Shown piece by piece: positions 49,300-60,041 of a stretch of DNA of 64,000 nucleotides. The notes beneath the pieces are model-generated. The model did no database searches. It saw nothing but the letters and a program-made list of their open reading frames with translations, and was not told where the DNA came from. Origin of the DNA: Byssochlamys sp. IMV 00236 (Eukaryota > Ascomycota > Eurotiomycetes > Eurotiales > Thermoascaceae); the NCBI GenBank assembly GCA_001931875.2, contig MSJH02000808.1:186001-250000 (forward strand). The letters are read 5' to 3'. The stretch's first letter is position 1, and every line of letters starts with the position of its first letter. Position numbers and translations under genes: made by a program.

Positions 49300-50790
49300 A
49301 TGCCCTCTCCTTTCCTGACTCCTGGCAGGTCTTCGCAGCCGGATACGCTCGCTGTTCTTCATCTCCGCAGAGATCAGCTTGTCACGACCGTTCTCAGGAC
49401 ATACGACGATGAAAATCTAGGATATGATGAAGGAAAAGTCACCAATACTCGCTTTGGATCTTATCCGCATAGTACCTTGCTCGATCAGCCATGGGGTTCG
49501 CAGATCGTTGCTTCGAAGGTCGATACCGGATCTCGCGGCCGAAGACAGCAAAAGCGCAAAGCAGATGATATTGATTCTTCAGGGGCGACAGACGGAGTGA
49601 GGACAGCCAAAACTCCAGTCGCAGCAGCGAGTGGTTTCATCCACCTGCTTCCACCGACTCCAGAATCGTGGACTGCATCGCTGCCTCATCGAACCCAGGT
49701 TGTCTACACGCCCGACTACAGTTACGTTCTACACAGATTGCGCGCGCGACCCGGAAGCAGAATTATTGAGGCTGGAGCGGGCAGTGGTTCCTTTACACAT
49801 GCCTCAGTTCGTGCAGTGTTCAACGGATACCCTGCCGAGGCACCTCCTGCGAAGCGTAGACGACTGGGCAAAGTTTGCAGTTTCGAGTTTCACGCTCAGC
49901 GCGTTGAGCGGATACAACAGGAAATAAAGGAGCATGGATTGGAAGGCTTGGTGGAAGTGACACACCGTGATGTTTACAAAGATGGTTTCTTGGTGGGAGA
50001 CCCAAAGACGGGAACATCACCCAAAGCCAATGCTATCTTTTTGGACCTACCGGCTCCTTGGCTTGCTCTCCCACATCTCGTCCGCTCGCCTGGCAATGGA
50101 ACAGAGTCCCCTCTCGATCCGTCATCAGCTGTGCATATATGTACATTCTCGCCATGCCTGGAACAGGTGCAAAGGACAATCACAACTATGAGGCAACTTG
50201 GGTGGCTAAACATCTCGATGGTCGAGGTGCAACAGCGACGAATCGAAGTCCACAGGGAGTACATCGGACTGGAATATGAGGGTGTCCGCTCTGCAACAGT
50301 CTTCCCTAACTCAGTGGAAGAGTCGGTTGCGAGACTGCGTACCGTTGAAGAGCATGCCAAGCGCTATCGCGTGACAGCAGAACAGGGCGAATCTAGTGAG
50401 ACACCCCTTCGACGACAAACGACGACCGGAGACAGTGAGACGGACAAGGGAGCGGCCGATCGGTCTAAGCAGCGGCCCCCTCCATACAACTCTGGTCGTC
50501 TGATCCATCGCACTGAACCTGAGATCAAAACTCACACCTCATATCTTCTTTTCGCAGTACTTCCACGTGCGTGGTCGGAAGAAGATGAAGAGAAATGTCG
50601 TCAGACTTGGCCCTCGCGCAAGAGTGACGCTGAAGCTGGGAAACCCAAGAGCCGAAGGCAGTTGAAGAGGGAAGAACGAGCCCAATATAAACAGCAGAAG
50701 GCCACCGAGACTGAAAAGGCCTCGCAAGATGCTACTATAAAGGAGGAAGCCGACGACAAGACGAAAGACGTCGAAATGACGCAGTCATAG
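49300..50790 (+). CDS. trm61: tRNA (adenine-58-N1)-methyltransferase catalytic subunit Trm61
   Basis: Intronless, 496 residues. There is an N-terminal beta domain, then TQVVYTPDYSYVLHRLRARPGSRIIEAGAGSGSFT with the SAM-binding motif I (EAGAGSGS) near residue 150, an acidic residue in FEFHAQRVERIQ, and the catalytic-region DLPAPW. The C-terminal third is charged and low complexity (KSRRQLKREERAQYKQQKATETEKA). Trm61 with Trm6 makes m1A58 in the T-loop of tRNAs in the nucleus, and in yeast is needed for initiator tRNA-Met stability. It is longer than yeast Trm61 (383 residues) because of linker inserts and the tail. Confidence 0.94.
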   Translation: MPSPFLTPGRSSQPDTLAVLHLRRDQLVTTVLRTYDDENLGYDEGKVTNTRFGSYPHSTLLDQPWGSQIVASKVDTGSRGRRQQKRKADDIDSSGATDGVRTAKTPVAAASGFIHLLPPTPESWTASLPHRTQVVYTPDYSYVLHRLRARPGSRIIEAGAGSGSFTHASVRAVFNGYPAEAPPAKRRRLGKVCSFEFHAQRVERIQQEIKEHGLEGLVEVTHRDVYKDGFLVGDPKTGTSPKANAIFLDLPAPWLALPHLVRSPGNGTESPLDPSSAVHICTFSPCLEQVQRTITTMRQLGWLNISMVEVQQRRIEVHREYIGLEYEGVRSATVFPNSVEESVARLRTVEEHAKRYRVTAEQGESSETPLRRQTTTGDSETDKGAADRSKQRPPPYNSGRLIHRTEPEIKTHTSYLLFAVLPRAWSEEDEEKCRQTWPSRKSDAEAGKPKSRRQLKREERAQYKQQKATETEKASQDATIKEEADDKTKDVEMTQS

Positions 50791-51440
50791 GAGCTGTCAT
50801 AGCCAAGGACGATTTTGTATACTGAACAACATAATTATTTGCATATCCAGGTGTTCTGAGAGATCGAATTTCTTATATTAGACGGTTGTATGACAGCCCA
50901 AAAGCATTGGAATATATGAGTTACTTCAGCTCATTGTGGCTTAATCCCAGTATGTCCCAGTATGCAAGTACGTACTCGCAAATGGAAAAACGCGTATCAC
51001 ACGACACTATATTATCATTTAGTGGAGGTATCCATGCTGTCGTATGATTATTTTCTCTCTTGATTTATCTTTATCCTCCGCGATGGTTATTTGCCGACCC
51101 CGCCTCTAGAAATTGATGAACCAGCATGATACCAGTCAAATATGCCCACCATTGCGTGTGCAGCCTTCTCCTAATAGTATAATCATGTATAATAACTCAT
51201 AAGTTCTAGCAATTGCATAAACAATCCCCTGTGGTAGCTCTGCTGAGTAAGGCCCCCCCCATTCCCCATAGTTAATCAGTTACTATACGTCATGGTTCTC
51301 GCTTGCGTCCCGCGTAGAACTAAAGATCAAGAGTCGTCATGTAGTTAGTCCCTTCAAAAGTGTTTCACCTAATCATTTCCTCACTGATCTGCTTGAATTG
51401 AGTCAGTATCGATTCAATTCCATTCCAATTACTACGAAGC
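50791..51440. other. Intergenic region, no gene seen
   Basis: Contains a short tandem (cccagtatg twice near 50,947-50,965) and a C9 run near 51,250. The last 100 bp form the leader of the next gene. Confidence 0.5.
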
Positions 51441-52647
51441 ATGTCTCACACAGCACTTGTCACCGGTGCGACGGGCCTGCTGGGCCGTCAGGTCTTCAAG
51501 ATTTTCAAACATGCTGGCTGGCTTACTGTCGGCCAAGGGCACACGCGAGCTGTCCCGCCCACGATCATGAAGGCCAATCTAGAAAATCCAGAGGAAGCGA
51601 GGATGTTGCTGGACGAGGCAAAGTAAGTAGTATGTTTGGAAAATTGGTGGTTCAATGGCGTGGTTGTTCGAGTTGTATAGGTGCGGGGTAGATTGGGTTC
51701 TTATCATTATGTTGGTGCTGACAGTTACGTGTCTTAGGCCACTGGTCGTTGTTCATTGTACGTGCTCTTTCTAGATGAAATATATACTCGTCTATGCCGG
51801 AGTAGTTGCTCTCTTGTTTGATCACGTTTCTGACAAGCCCAAATACAGGCGCCGCAAACCGCTCTCCTGACCTGTGCGAGAACGACCCGGAAAGAGCTTC
51901 CAAGATCAATGTCGAGGCTACCCGTGCACTCGCTCAGGCTACGTCGTCACGGGGGATCTTCCTCATCTATATCTCGACGGACTATGTCTTCCCTGGTCGG
52001 CCAGGCGAAGCCCCTTACGAAGCTTCAGCGAAACCCGAACCTACGAACAGATACGGGCAGATGAAAAGGGATGGCGAAATTGCCGTATTGGAGGAGACTA
52101 GCGAAAACGGCATGGGGGTGGTCCTGAGGGTACCTGTCCTCTACGGCTCCGCTCAGAAGAACGAAGAGAGCGCGGTGAATGTGTTGGTAGACGCGGTATG
52201 GAAGGCTCAGGACGAGAACGCTGGCGTGAAGATGGATGACTGGGCCCAGCGATACCCGACCAACACGGAGGATGTAGCAAGGGTGTGCCTTCATACAGCG
52301 GTCAAGTATCTCACTAACCGAGATAAGCTCAAGGAGATGCCAAGAATCCTGCAGTTCTCGTCCGAGGACCGAATGACAAAATACGAGATGTGCGAGAAGT
52401 TTGCGGAGATCCTAAATCTGCCATTGCCCGGCATGATCAGGAACAAAGAGGGAAATGATCCGAACGCTCCTGTCCAGAGGCCGTACGATACCCATCTGTC
52501 GACCAAGGAGCTAAAGGACCTTGAAATCGATACGAGGACGGTGGACTTTGTAGCCTGGTGGTATGTATCTCCTATCCGTAAGAGAAACTGGGCATATTGG
52601 GACTGACTTGTTGCAGGAGGAGAGAACTAGGCGCATACCGCAAGTAG
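51441..52647 (+). CDS. RmlD/MAT2B-type NAD(P)-dependent sugar-nucleotide reductase or methionine adenosyltransferase beta subunit
   Basis: Four exons, 51441-51622, 51738-51757, 51849-52560 and 52617-52647, give 314 residues. Exon 2 is only 20 nt and codes KPLVVVH, linking the first helix to CAANRSPDLCENDPERA. The last exon codes only RRELGAYRK. The nucleotide-binding motif is GATGLLG at 8-14, the active-site STDYVF is followed by YGQMK (Tyr-x3-Lys), and the late segment is QRPYDTHLSTKELKDL. This is the extended SDR group that includes bacterial dTDP-4-dehydrorhamnose reductase and human MAT2B, the regulatory partner of methionine adenosyltransferase. Which role applies here cannot be told from sequence. 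Confidence 0.9.
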
Positions 52648-53996
52648 AGAGAGAGCATCAAGCCATTGGTCAGCTCTCAAGCCTGTCGGGAGCAATATCC
52701 CTAGAGCAATCGGAATCTTCAGTCCTCTGGAGGAGCGAACGCACATTCCAGAAAAAAATCCTGTACATACCTACCTACCTATCATGATTCAGCTGCAATG
52801 CTCAGCAAACAGAGTGTTGACGCCCAAGCACGACTGTCCACGAATGAAGTCAAAAATATTTTCTGAGAATTGACCCTTCCAAGGTAACCAGTTCTCATTT
52901 CCGCAAGTTTCACAAGAATGGTGTAGAAACAGCCCGGTAGAAATTAGGACGGGTGAATATGATATGTTCTGAGACCATTGAAGATCTCCATTTGCCGCGG
53001 TGGAGATCTTTAAAGCCTCACGACTAGTGGCAAACTGAGCATCCAATGTTGTATCAGCGTGTATGCTAAGGTCAACAGCAGGGAAGAATAAATAAGTAGA
53101 GGCTGGTACCAGCCTTGTCGGCACATTTGTCCAGGAACTGAATGGCGGAAGTTGAACTGCTTGAACCGACTATTCGACAGCGTTGTATGCCTCGTGAGTT
53201 GGAAACCGGCTGACTGTGTGACGTTAGAAGAAAACACAAAGTGTTAAGTGATATGATCAGCAGCTAAACAATTAACTGCCGATAGTAGAAGGGGACAAGA
53301 GCCTATAATAGAAAAAATGAAGTAATAATAGTAAACGCTAGATGCTTCAGCCTCAAATAGTCTAACTCGCTTCTCCGGCCATGAGCCATCCAACTGTCTA
53401 AAATTCCGCAGCAAATGATGTGGTATTGCTGGCAAGCTAACCTCTGTCAATCGCTACTTGGGGAATAGTTGTCCCTTGCAGAGCAATGTGTGCTGTTCCT
53501 GTTCCTCTGCGGCTTTACATCACATTTGATGATCTGGGCCGAGTAACATCATGTGCAAAAAGGAAAAGGAAAAAAAAAACCTCGCGAGGATCCGTCCGTT
53601 TCATCAGAACGTCCGTGCATGGCACAAAGCACGGTCCTTGATGGATCTCATTCATCTGCGCATCTCTTCCGTCCTTAAATAGCAGCATGCACTACTTTAG
53701 AAGAATACTGAAATCCAGAGAAGCTATCACACCCCTGCTGTTGCAGGGTTCTATGATTCTATCCTATCTGAATTGATCAAATTGCAGACCTACGTCAGCG
53801 CCCGGCCGATTCCAACTTAGCGTGATAAAAGGCCTCTATTGTCCACTAAAGTGAACTTCCAAAGCCTAAAGAGCGCTGGATGGAGGCAAAAATACTGTGT
53901 ATAGGGTGACTGTGATCATTCCGCGTTATCTTTCATGCAATGTCTCGCGTCGCAGCGCGTTGATAAGGGACGATCATCACTGCTAAAACCGCAGCC
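52648..53996. other. 1.35-kb intergenic region, no supported gene
   Basis: Minus frames of 75 and 111 codons (53010-53237 and 52789-53124) lack any family resemblance and could not be joined to a larger gene. The right end contains the promoter of the RA-PH gene, with an A-rich run near 53,572. Confidence 0.45.
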
Positions 53997-56495
53997 ATGG
54001 AGCCTCAACCAGGCGTTATAGGCTCACCAACAAGCCCACCAGGGCAAGGGCCCCTGAAGTTCTCACGGTATCGCTCGGTAAGACAGGCTGCTGCGAAAAA
54101 GCAGCAAGAGGCTAGTAAGACACTTGGATTGCAGGTCAATCAAAGTTATCTTACCTCCACCGCAATCACAGACGATCCGAGATCTGAGTCAGCTCAGAAG
54201 AAGCCCCACAATGAAACCATTGCTCAAAGCATGTCGAGATACAGACGAGCAAGGTTGCCAGCAGTCACTCATCCACCTCCTCGTGAGCCTCAGCCTCCAT
54301 TGCCGCAGCTCGTTGATCGGTCGCGAGTGAATGCAAGCAATGCCGATCGATGCGAGATAGGCACTCCGCGGAACGTTTCTAACCCTTACACTCGTATCGG
54401 AGGACAACTTGATAGTTCTCAGGAAAGCGAGAGCGAGGACGATGAGGAAGATGATGCTATACGAGAGCGGAATAGAAGGGAAGCTATGGAAAGGCTGACC
54501 TCTGAAGAACGGCAAATGACACCAGAGAAAGTGAGGACCACAAGGGAACATAGGGAAAGAAGGGACCACGACAGGCATAGAGAAATGAAGGAGCCAGGAT
54601 TTATCACGGAACATGCCACTAGGCGTGATGTTTCTGATAGCACGGCATCGCCAAGGATGTCATGGAAGGCCCGAATTACGCGTTCGAAGAGCCGTGGACG
54701 TTCTCAGCGAGAAGCGAGTGAAACCAAACAAACCGCCACAGACGACGGATCCTCAGGCAAGAATATCGAGCCTGGTGGAGGAGGAATCGTCCCAGGCTTC
54801 GACGCTCCCGTCTCCGCTGTGAATGCTGGCGAGAGAAAGGTCACTGTGAAATGCAATGAGTCTGGCATCGTGGTGCCAGTGACCCCTACCACTTGTTCCC
54901 AGGATATCATTACTTTCGCGTGCAATGTCCTTTCTGAACCGATTGATCCCCAGAGATCTATCCTGCTTGAATCATTCCATCAACTTGGGCTTGAGCGACC
55001 ATTGCGGAGATATGAGCATATTCGCGATGTACTGAACTCTTGGGATTCTGATAATCAAAATTCTCTGGTTATTATACCTGCTTCTAGTTCGTCCGCGATA
55101 GATGAACTCGATGTCAAGGCCGTTCCGGAACAACAGCCCGAAGAACAAACCTTCCATATATACCATTCTCAACGACCAGGGAAATGGGATAAGCGCTATG
55201 TGACGCTTCGCGCAGATGGCCAAGTCGTAATGGCCAAGAAACTGGGGCATGAACAAACGAATGTTTGTCACCTGTCAGATTTCGATATCTACTCGCCAAC
55301 TCCACGTCAATTAGCGAAGAAGATAAAGGCCCCCAAGAAAATATGCTTCGCAGTCAAGAGCCAGCAAAAGTCGAGCATGTTCTTGAGCACCGAGAACTTT
55401 GTCCATTTCTTCGCCACTAATCACCGCGACATCGCTACTCAATGGCATAAAGCCGTCCAGGGATGGCGGAGCTGGTATTTGGTAAACGTTTTGGGTCAAG
55501 CTCAGAAGGATCAAGGTCTTACCCAGACCACGCACCCCACACGATATCAGCAGCATATGCACCAGAAAAACAATCAGTCACATGCTCCTGCATCCTTTCC
55601 AAAGAAGCTCAGTCTTGATACTCAGCACCTCGATTCGCGCCACCTCAAGGACGTACCGCCGAGATCAGACTCTTCTCAGAATGTTGAGGATGCGACCTTT
55701 TCACCAACAGGACTTCTCGGAAGGACATACAGCCAGCGGCAGCGATTAATGCGTGAAAGAGAGCGTGAAAGAGAGCGGAAGGAAGCCGAAGAGGGGCCGT
55801 TCTCTCCTCATGGTTTACTCAATGCGCTCAGTCCGACTGTTTCTCCACCATGCTCCCATCCATTCAGCAATCCGTCAAGTCGTGTCAATAGCCGCACAAA
55901 TACTATGCGCTCCACCCACGATCCGGACACTGGCAATTCTGATCTCAATCGGTCTACTTCGACTCGTCAAAAACCTCTCGTTGATCTCACGCCAGTTTAC
56001 CGGGAACCGCCACAACATGCGCGCAAGGGTCATGGAGTCACGGTCGCTCCTGGTGTTCCTCTTGTCGATGCTGCAACTGGTCCTGAGCTAGCACCGGGAG
56101 CCATTGTAGTTCCTAGTGCGACAACTTGGAGACGGCCAGCCCAGCATGGCGTTCCTGCGCTTCCTGATGAACCCGCAGACATGTCTAATACTGGTGCTGG
56201 CATACCCAAACGCTCCAATACTACTCGTAGCCGCAAGCATGGGAGCGGCCATGAGCATGGGACAAACGGAGCTTCGTCGACCTTGGTGGATTACAGTATA
56301 ACGTCCCCTGACAGTCAGTTTGCACCGAACAGTCTTCTGGCCCGTGCCGACAAACTTGCAACTGCTCAGGGTGGCGTAGGAACTGGGCATGGTGTTGCCT
56401 CCGGCGACCGCAACGCTACGAAGCCACTACTGGACCTCACCCCGCAAAGTCAGTTTGCTGAGGGTAGTCTCTTGGGCAAACTGGAGTCCTCGTAA
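53997..56495 (+). CDS. RA-PH domain adaptor-like protein
   Basis: Intronless, 832 residues, start in good context (gccATGg). The N-terminal 270 residues are charged and disordered, with SRYRSVRQAA and SMSRYRRARL. A Ras-association-like segment (about 278-360: KVTVKCNESGIVVPVTPTT, YEHIRDVLNSWD) is followed by a pleckstrin-homology domain (about 380-495: QTFHIYHSQRPGKWDKRYVTLRADGQVVMAK ... QWHKAVQGWRSWYL). The RA-PH tandem is the layout of the Grb7/MIG-10/RIAM group, and fungal versions are poorly studied. The C-terminal 330 residues are disordered and carry four copies of a short F-[SA]-[PE]-x2-L-L motif at about 567, 600, 774 and 819, and two copies of PL-[VL]-DLTP. I infer a membrane-recruited Ras/Rho effector or scaffold. 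Confidence 0.82.
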   Translation: MEPQPGVIGSPTSPPGQGPLKFSRYRSVRQAAAKKQQEASKTLGLQVNQSYLTSTAITDDPRSESAQKKPHNETIAQSMSRYRRARLPAVTHPPPREPQPPLPQLVDRSRVNASNADRCEIGTPRNVSNPYTRIGGQLDSSQESESEDDEEDDAIRERNRREAMERLTSEERQMTPEKVRTTREHRERRDHDRHREMKEPGFITEHATRRDVSDSTASPRMSWKARITRSKSRGRSQREASETKQTATDDGSSGKNIEPGGGGIVPGFDAPVSAVNAGERKVTVKCNESGIVVPVTPTTCSQDIITFACNVLSEPIDPQRSILLESFHQLGLERPLRRYEHIRDVLNSWDSDNQNSLVIIPASSSSAIDELDVKAVPEQQPEEQTFHIYHSQRPGKWDKRYVTLRADGQVVMAKKLGHEQTNVCHLSDFDIYSPTPRQLAKKIKAPKKICFAVKSQQKSSMFLSTENFVHFFATNHRDIATQWHKAVQGWRSWYLVNVLGQAQKDQGLTQTTHPTRYQQHMHQKNNQSHAPASFPKKLSLDTQHLDSRHLKDVPPRSDSSQNVEDATFSPTGLLGRTYSQRQRLMRERERERERKEAEEGPFSPHGLLNALSPTVSPPCSHPFSNPSSRVNSRTNTMRSTHDPDTGNSDLNRSTSTRQKPLVDLTPVYREPPQHARKGHGVTVAPGVPLVDAATGPELAPGAIVVPSATTWRRPAQHGVPALPDEPADMSNTGAGIPKRSNTTRSRKHGSGHEHGTNGASSTLVDYSITSPDSQFAPNSLLARADKLATAQGGVGTGHGVASGDRNATKPLLDLTPQSQFAEGSLLGKLESS

Positions 56496-56969
56496 GCTCC
56501 TCATACGCGGTTTTATCCGGCTGTATCTCTGATGGCCGTGACGAATTTCATTTTGTTCACTATGAGGGAAATCTTATGGCGAGTATCGCATTCTCGGGGA
56601 TTTTCTAACTCCACTAATATCTTCCTTTTTTTCGGGATGCCCAAGGCTCTTTCGTCATGCTTTTTAAACATGATAAAAGCTATGATTTCTTTTGCTCCAC
56701 GTACAGTGTTCTCTTGATTTCTGGATCAGGATACCCTTTACGGTTATGACTATGTAGTCTTGCTCACGCTCCCATCCAAGAAATTCTTCCAAAAATTCAT
56801 TTGAAAGTTCAATACCCTGAGGCATCTTCAGGCATTCGACTATTCCCTAGTCCTTTTCGGGGTCTGTATGTATGAATAAAAATGAACCACAGAAATCAGA
56901 TAACTAGGTTCATCAACCATAGTTTGAGGAAAGTCCGTAGCTACTACATTCGTACGCCGCAAATCAATT
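56496..56969. other. Intergenic region between convergent genes, no gene seen
   Basis: About 0.47 kb, T-rich near 56,620-56,640. Only short frames. Confidence 0.5.
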
Positions 56970-57821
56970 TCACAGCCGACTTCTTGTCCACCTAGGAGGT
57001 CTCTTCCCGGTAAATGCATTCAACCCTTCTCGAATATTGGAACCCTTCTGTAATTCAGAAAATTCCCTTTCCAGAGTGATATCCACAGCTCGTTCCACAG
57101 CTGCAGTTTCCCATCCCTGTCTGAGACCAGCCCTGGTGCAGATTATAGCATCAGGGCTATTCTCAGCAATCATACTTGCATATTTGACCGCTTCATTGAC
57201 AACCTCCGACTGCGGGACAACTTTGTTAACAAGCCCCCATGCCAAAGCCTCCTGTGCGCTCACGTTGCGTCCAGTCAACGCGAACTCAGATGCTCGTTGG
57301 AGCCCAATGATCCGTATAAGCCGCGGAAGACATCCCCCAATGGGTGCCACCCCTCTCTTGACCTCAGGAAGGCCAAAGTATGCTGTATCAGCTGCAACGA
57401 CAAGATCGCAGTTAACTACAAACTCCGCACCTGCACCCAGCGCCAGCCCGTTCACCGCCGCAATGACGGGTTTCTTTCCTAGTCGTCGACTGAGGGGTTT
57501 GAAAGCCGGTGCATTGCCAATGCGATTTCGAGCGTCGGAATCTTCTCCCATGGAATTGTTCCATTCTTTGAGATCAGCCCCGGCTGAAAATGCTTTCTTG
57601 CCTGCCCCGGTGATAACGGCTACCGATAGGGTAGGCTCGTCATCAAGCCATTTCCAAACAGCGTCCATTTCCCACTGAGCCGCTGTGTTCATACAGTTCA
57701 GGCTCTCTTCGCGCGCCATGACCACTAATAAGATGCGGGGGGCAGGATAAGAAAGCCGGAGAAAGTTGGGGGTTGGTGGAGGTGGGATCACTGTTGGTGC
57801 CATGGTTGATAAGTCGTTCAT
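56970..57821 (-). CDS. Enoyl-CoA hydratase/isomerase with C-terminal SRL (peroxisomal type)
   Basis: Intronless, 283 residues. Crotonase-fold signatures: TGAGKKAFSAGADLKEW (first oxyanion-hole loop), KPVIAAVNGLALGAGAEFVVNCDLVVA (second), then FGLPEVKRGVAPIGGCLPRL, where the Glu of LPEV is at the catalytic position of this family. The protein ends WTRSRL. SRL fits the peroxisomal PTS1 consensus (S/A/C-K/R/H-L), so a role in peroxisomal fatty-acid or branched/aromatic acyl-CoA breakdown is likely. Met7 is a possible alternative start. It is divergent from the acyl-CoA-ligase-like gene at 60042. Confidence 0.93.
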   Translation of the reverse strand: MNDLSTMAPTVIPPPPTPNFLRLSYPAPRILLVVMAREESLNCMNTAAQWEMDAVWKWLDDEPTLSVAVITGAGKKAFSAGADLKEWNNSMGEDSDARNRIGNAPAFKPLSRRLGKKPVIAAVNGLALGAGAEFVVNCDLVVAADTAYFGLPEVKRGVAPIGGCLPRLIRIIGLQRASEFALTGRNVSAQEALAWGLVNKVVPQSEVVNEAVKYASMIAENSPDAIICTRAGLRQGWETAAVERAVDITLEREFSELQKGSNIREGLNAFTGKRPPRWTRSRL

Positions 57822-60041
57822 GCCATTCTAGAATCTCCACGTATGTTTTCTTCTGTTTGGTAAACCAGGTTTGGTATACAAATAATTTAAGAAGAAGATA
57901 TATTACCAAGTTGCAGCTGAGAATGGAAGGCCAAGTCTCATTTGCCCCCTCGCAGATGTCACAGACCAGTTGCGGGACAGATGTTCATGGATATCATCTA
58001 TTGGCGCTAGGCCATTCGACCATAAAAGGAAAGTCCTCCAGTTTGGTCTTCCTGGGTCTGAAATCATCTACTTGTGTTAAATGGGAAACTGTGAGTGAAG
58101 TTACTATCCGCGCTAGTATTTGTGCATTAGTAGCGTGACAGTTGCGGTTCGGATGCCAGCACCGCGCCGCAATAATACAGAATGAGAACCTACATCGATA
58201 TGCATCTGACCCTAGCAACAGACATCCTAGGATCGACGTGGGACAGAAATGTAGTAATGTATTGGCTCTATGCCATTCGAACAAGAAGGAGAATCTTCCA
58301 GTTTGGTCTGTCTGGATCTAACAGAATATGCGTCAATATTAATAACGGAAAAGACACAAACTTCTATTGGCGAGACTACCAGGGCCGCATCACACAGCTT
58401 GTGGCACTGTTGGAAAGTCAAAACATCTGGGTGGGCTAGATTTGAATGATACCACAAGCGGCTTATCTAGTTCAATACCCTGCCAGCTGATGTTGAATTT
58501 CCGGTGCCAGCGTTGGAATGAAGTAGGTTCTGTAGTACTATAGATCATCATCAGCAGCAGCGGCTATTGGTGCCCGGATATTCAACCAAAAAGCAGAATC
58601 CTCCAGTTTGATTTTCCTGGATGTGAGATCAGTGAAATACGCGGCTGTCATCCATAAACGAGCAGACAGGGAAGATATCTCGATTGAAGGAGTAATGATT
58701 TACCAGGCGTACTGCGTGAAGGACCGACTGTGCGGTCTAATGTAGTATCCGTTTCTATCGGGGAATTCTTCTGCAAATATCGGACAGGAAAGGTCTGTTT
58801 CCAGAATCGCTAGTTGCATTAATCCCTGCTTTAATCCAGGGGTTGATATCACCGAAGCGAACCTTCGATCCTTTCACATGGGGTTTTCAAGTCGCACTTC
58901 CGGCTTCCTTTCAAATATAACGCAGCCAGGAATCGATAGTGGCGTGTATATGCTCGATTCTAAACTTCATGGAAGGACCCGGTCTTCGCAATACATCGGA
59001 CGGCTTCAGTACAGGCACAACAGACTTATTAGTTGCTATGCCGTTGCGTATACAGCCTTCCAGTACTAATAAGAACTCTATCTAGTGATAGCATATTCTG
59101 CGGAACTAATTAATTACTTATGTGCAACTTCTGCGGTTCAGAAGGAGATACTTTCCATCTTCTTCGCTGCAACGAGCCATAGATTGGGACAATGCCCATC
59201 TGACGACCAGTAGGAGACGACCCGCCCTATACCCTAGACCTGTCTAGATTTCACAGGGATAATCTGGTTCCATGCCTGTCACCATGTGCTGGAAGGCATG
59301 TTGTTAGGATATCAACGAATCGGTCATCTCGATACCTACCGGCTCGTGCCCAGCACATCCACCAAACCTTAAGAGGAGCGATGTCACAAACATTGAATTG
59401 TTAGTTCAGTATCACCTTCAACAGGATGAATTCTGACCCCCTTCTACTCCGTATTCCGTGGACTCCCATCATCTTTGTGGGTCGTGGTCTCTGAAGTTGC
59501 AACCCGCCGTAAAGGATAAGTAGCCGTTTGGGAAATGATGTGAGCGACGATGGCCCGGAAACCGGGAGCGTCTAAACAACGGCGCAATAATATCGTACTT
59601 TTGTATGAGCCTGCATGGTAATCCCTGTCAAGATCTAGAGGAGAACGTGGGACCCTTGCCTTTAGACCAGGTGGTCTAGATACATACATCTTCGGTAACG
59701 CTGTTGTTATCACACTGCAGGGAGTACAACCGAGACCGAGTCATTAGGTTACAACGACGATGCATTATTTTACTGTGCTAGAACACTCCATTAAAACTTC
59801 TCACAATGCCGTCTATTTGGATATGCATAAGTGGATCTAGTTGGCTTACGAGCCAACATGCCTTTCTTACCGAGTGTCGATTGAAAGAGACTTTCAAGCC
59901 ATTCTTTATCCAGCACTATGGTCAAATAGAAGCAGAGTTATCTCGCAGTGCCATACAAGATACTTGAGGTTTTCTTCGTGTTGAGATCTACAGACTATCT
60001 GTCCCTGTCCCTACATCATTACCTATACCTCGATCTGCATA
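57822..60041. other. 2.2-kb intergenic region holding a three-copy degenerate repeat
   Basis: Apart from the repeat at 57,970-58,640, no coding sequence is supported. Short frames at 58878-59069 (+) and 59444-59713 (-) have no family resemblance. The last 250 bp should contain the promoter of the ligase-like gene. Confidence 0.5.
57970..58640. repeat. Three degenerate direct repeats of about 90 bp
   Basis: The core tccagtttgg/tccagtttga occurs at 58037, 58297 and 58602 (spacings 260 and 305). It is flanked left by a (g/t)ccattcga..a..agga.aa-type segment and right by t(c/g)t(t/c)cctgg-type sequence. Copies 1 and 2 also share gggacaga and ctattgg/tattggct upstream. On the minus strand each copy encodes [TI]-K-L-E-D in an open segment, but no continuous ORF links them. 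Confidence 0.55.

Noticed and set aside
52789..53237. Two minus frames of 111 and 75 codons
   Set aside because: No recognisable family and no splice model that extends them.
57037..57678. 213-codon plus-strand frame
   Set aside because: It is antisense to the enoyl-CoA hydratase, whose motifs are unambiguous.
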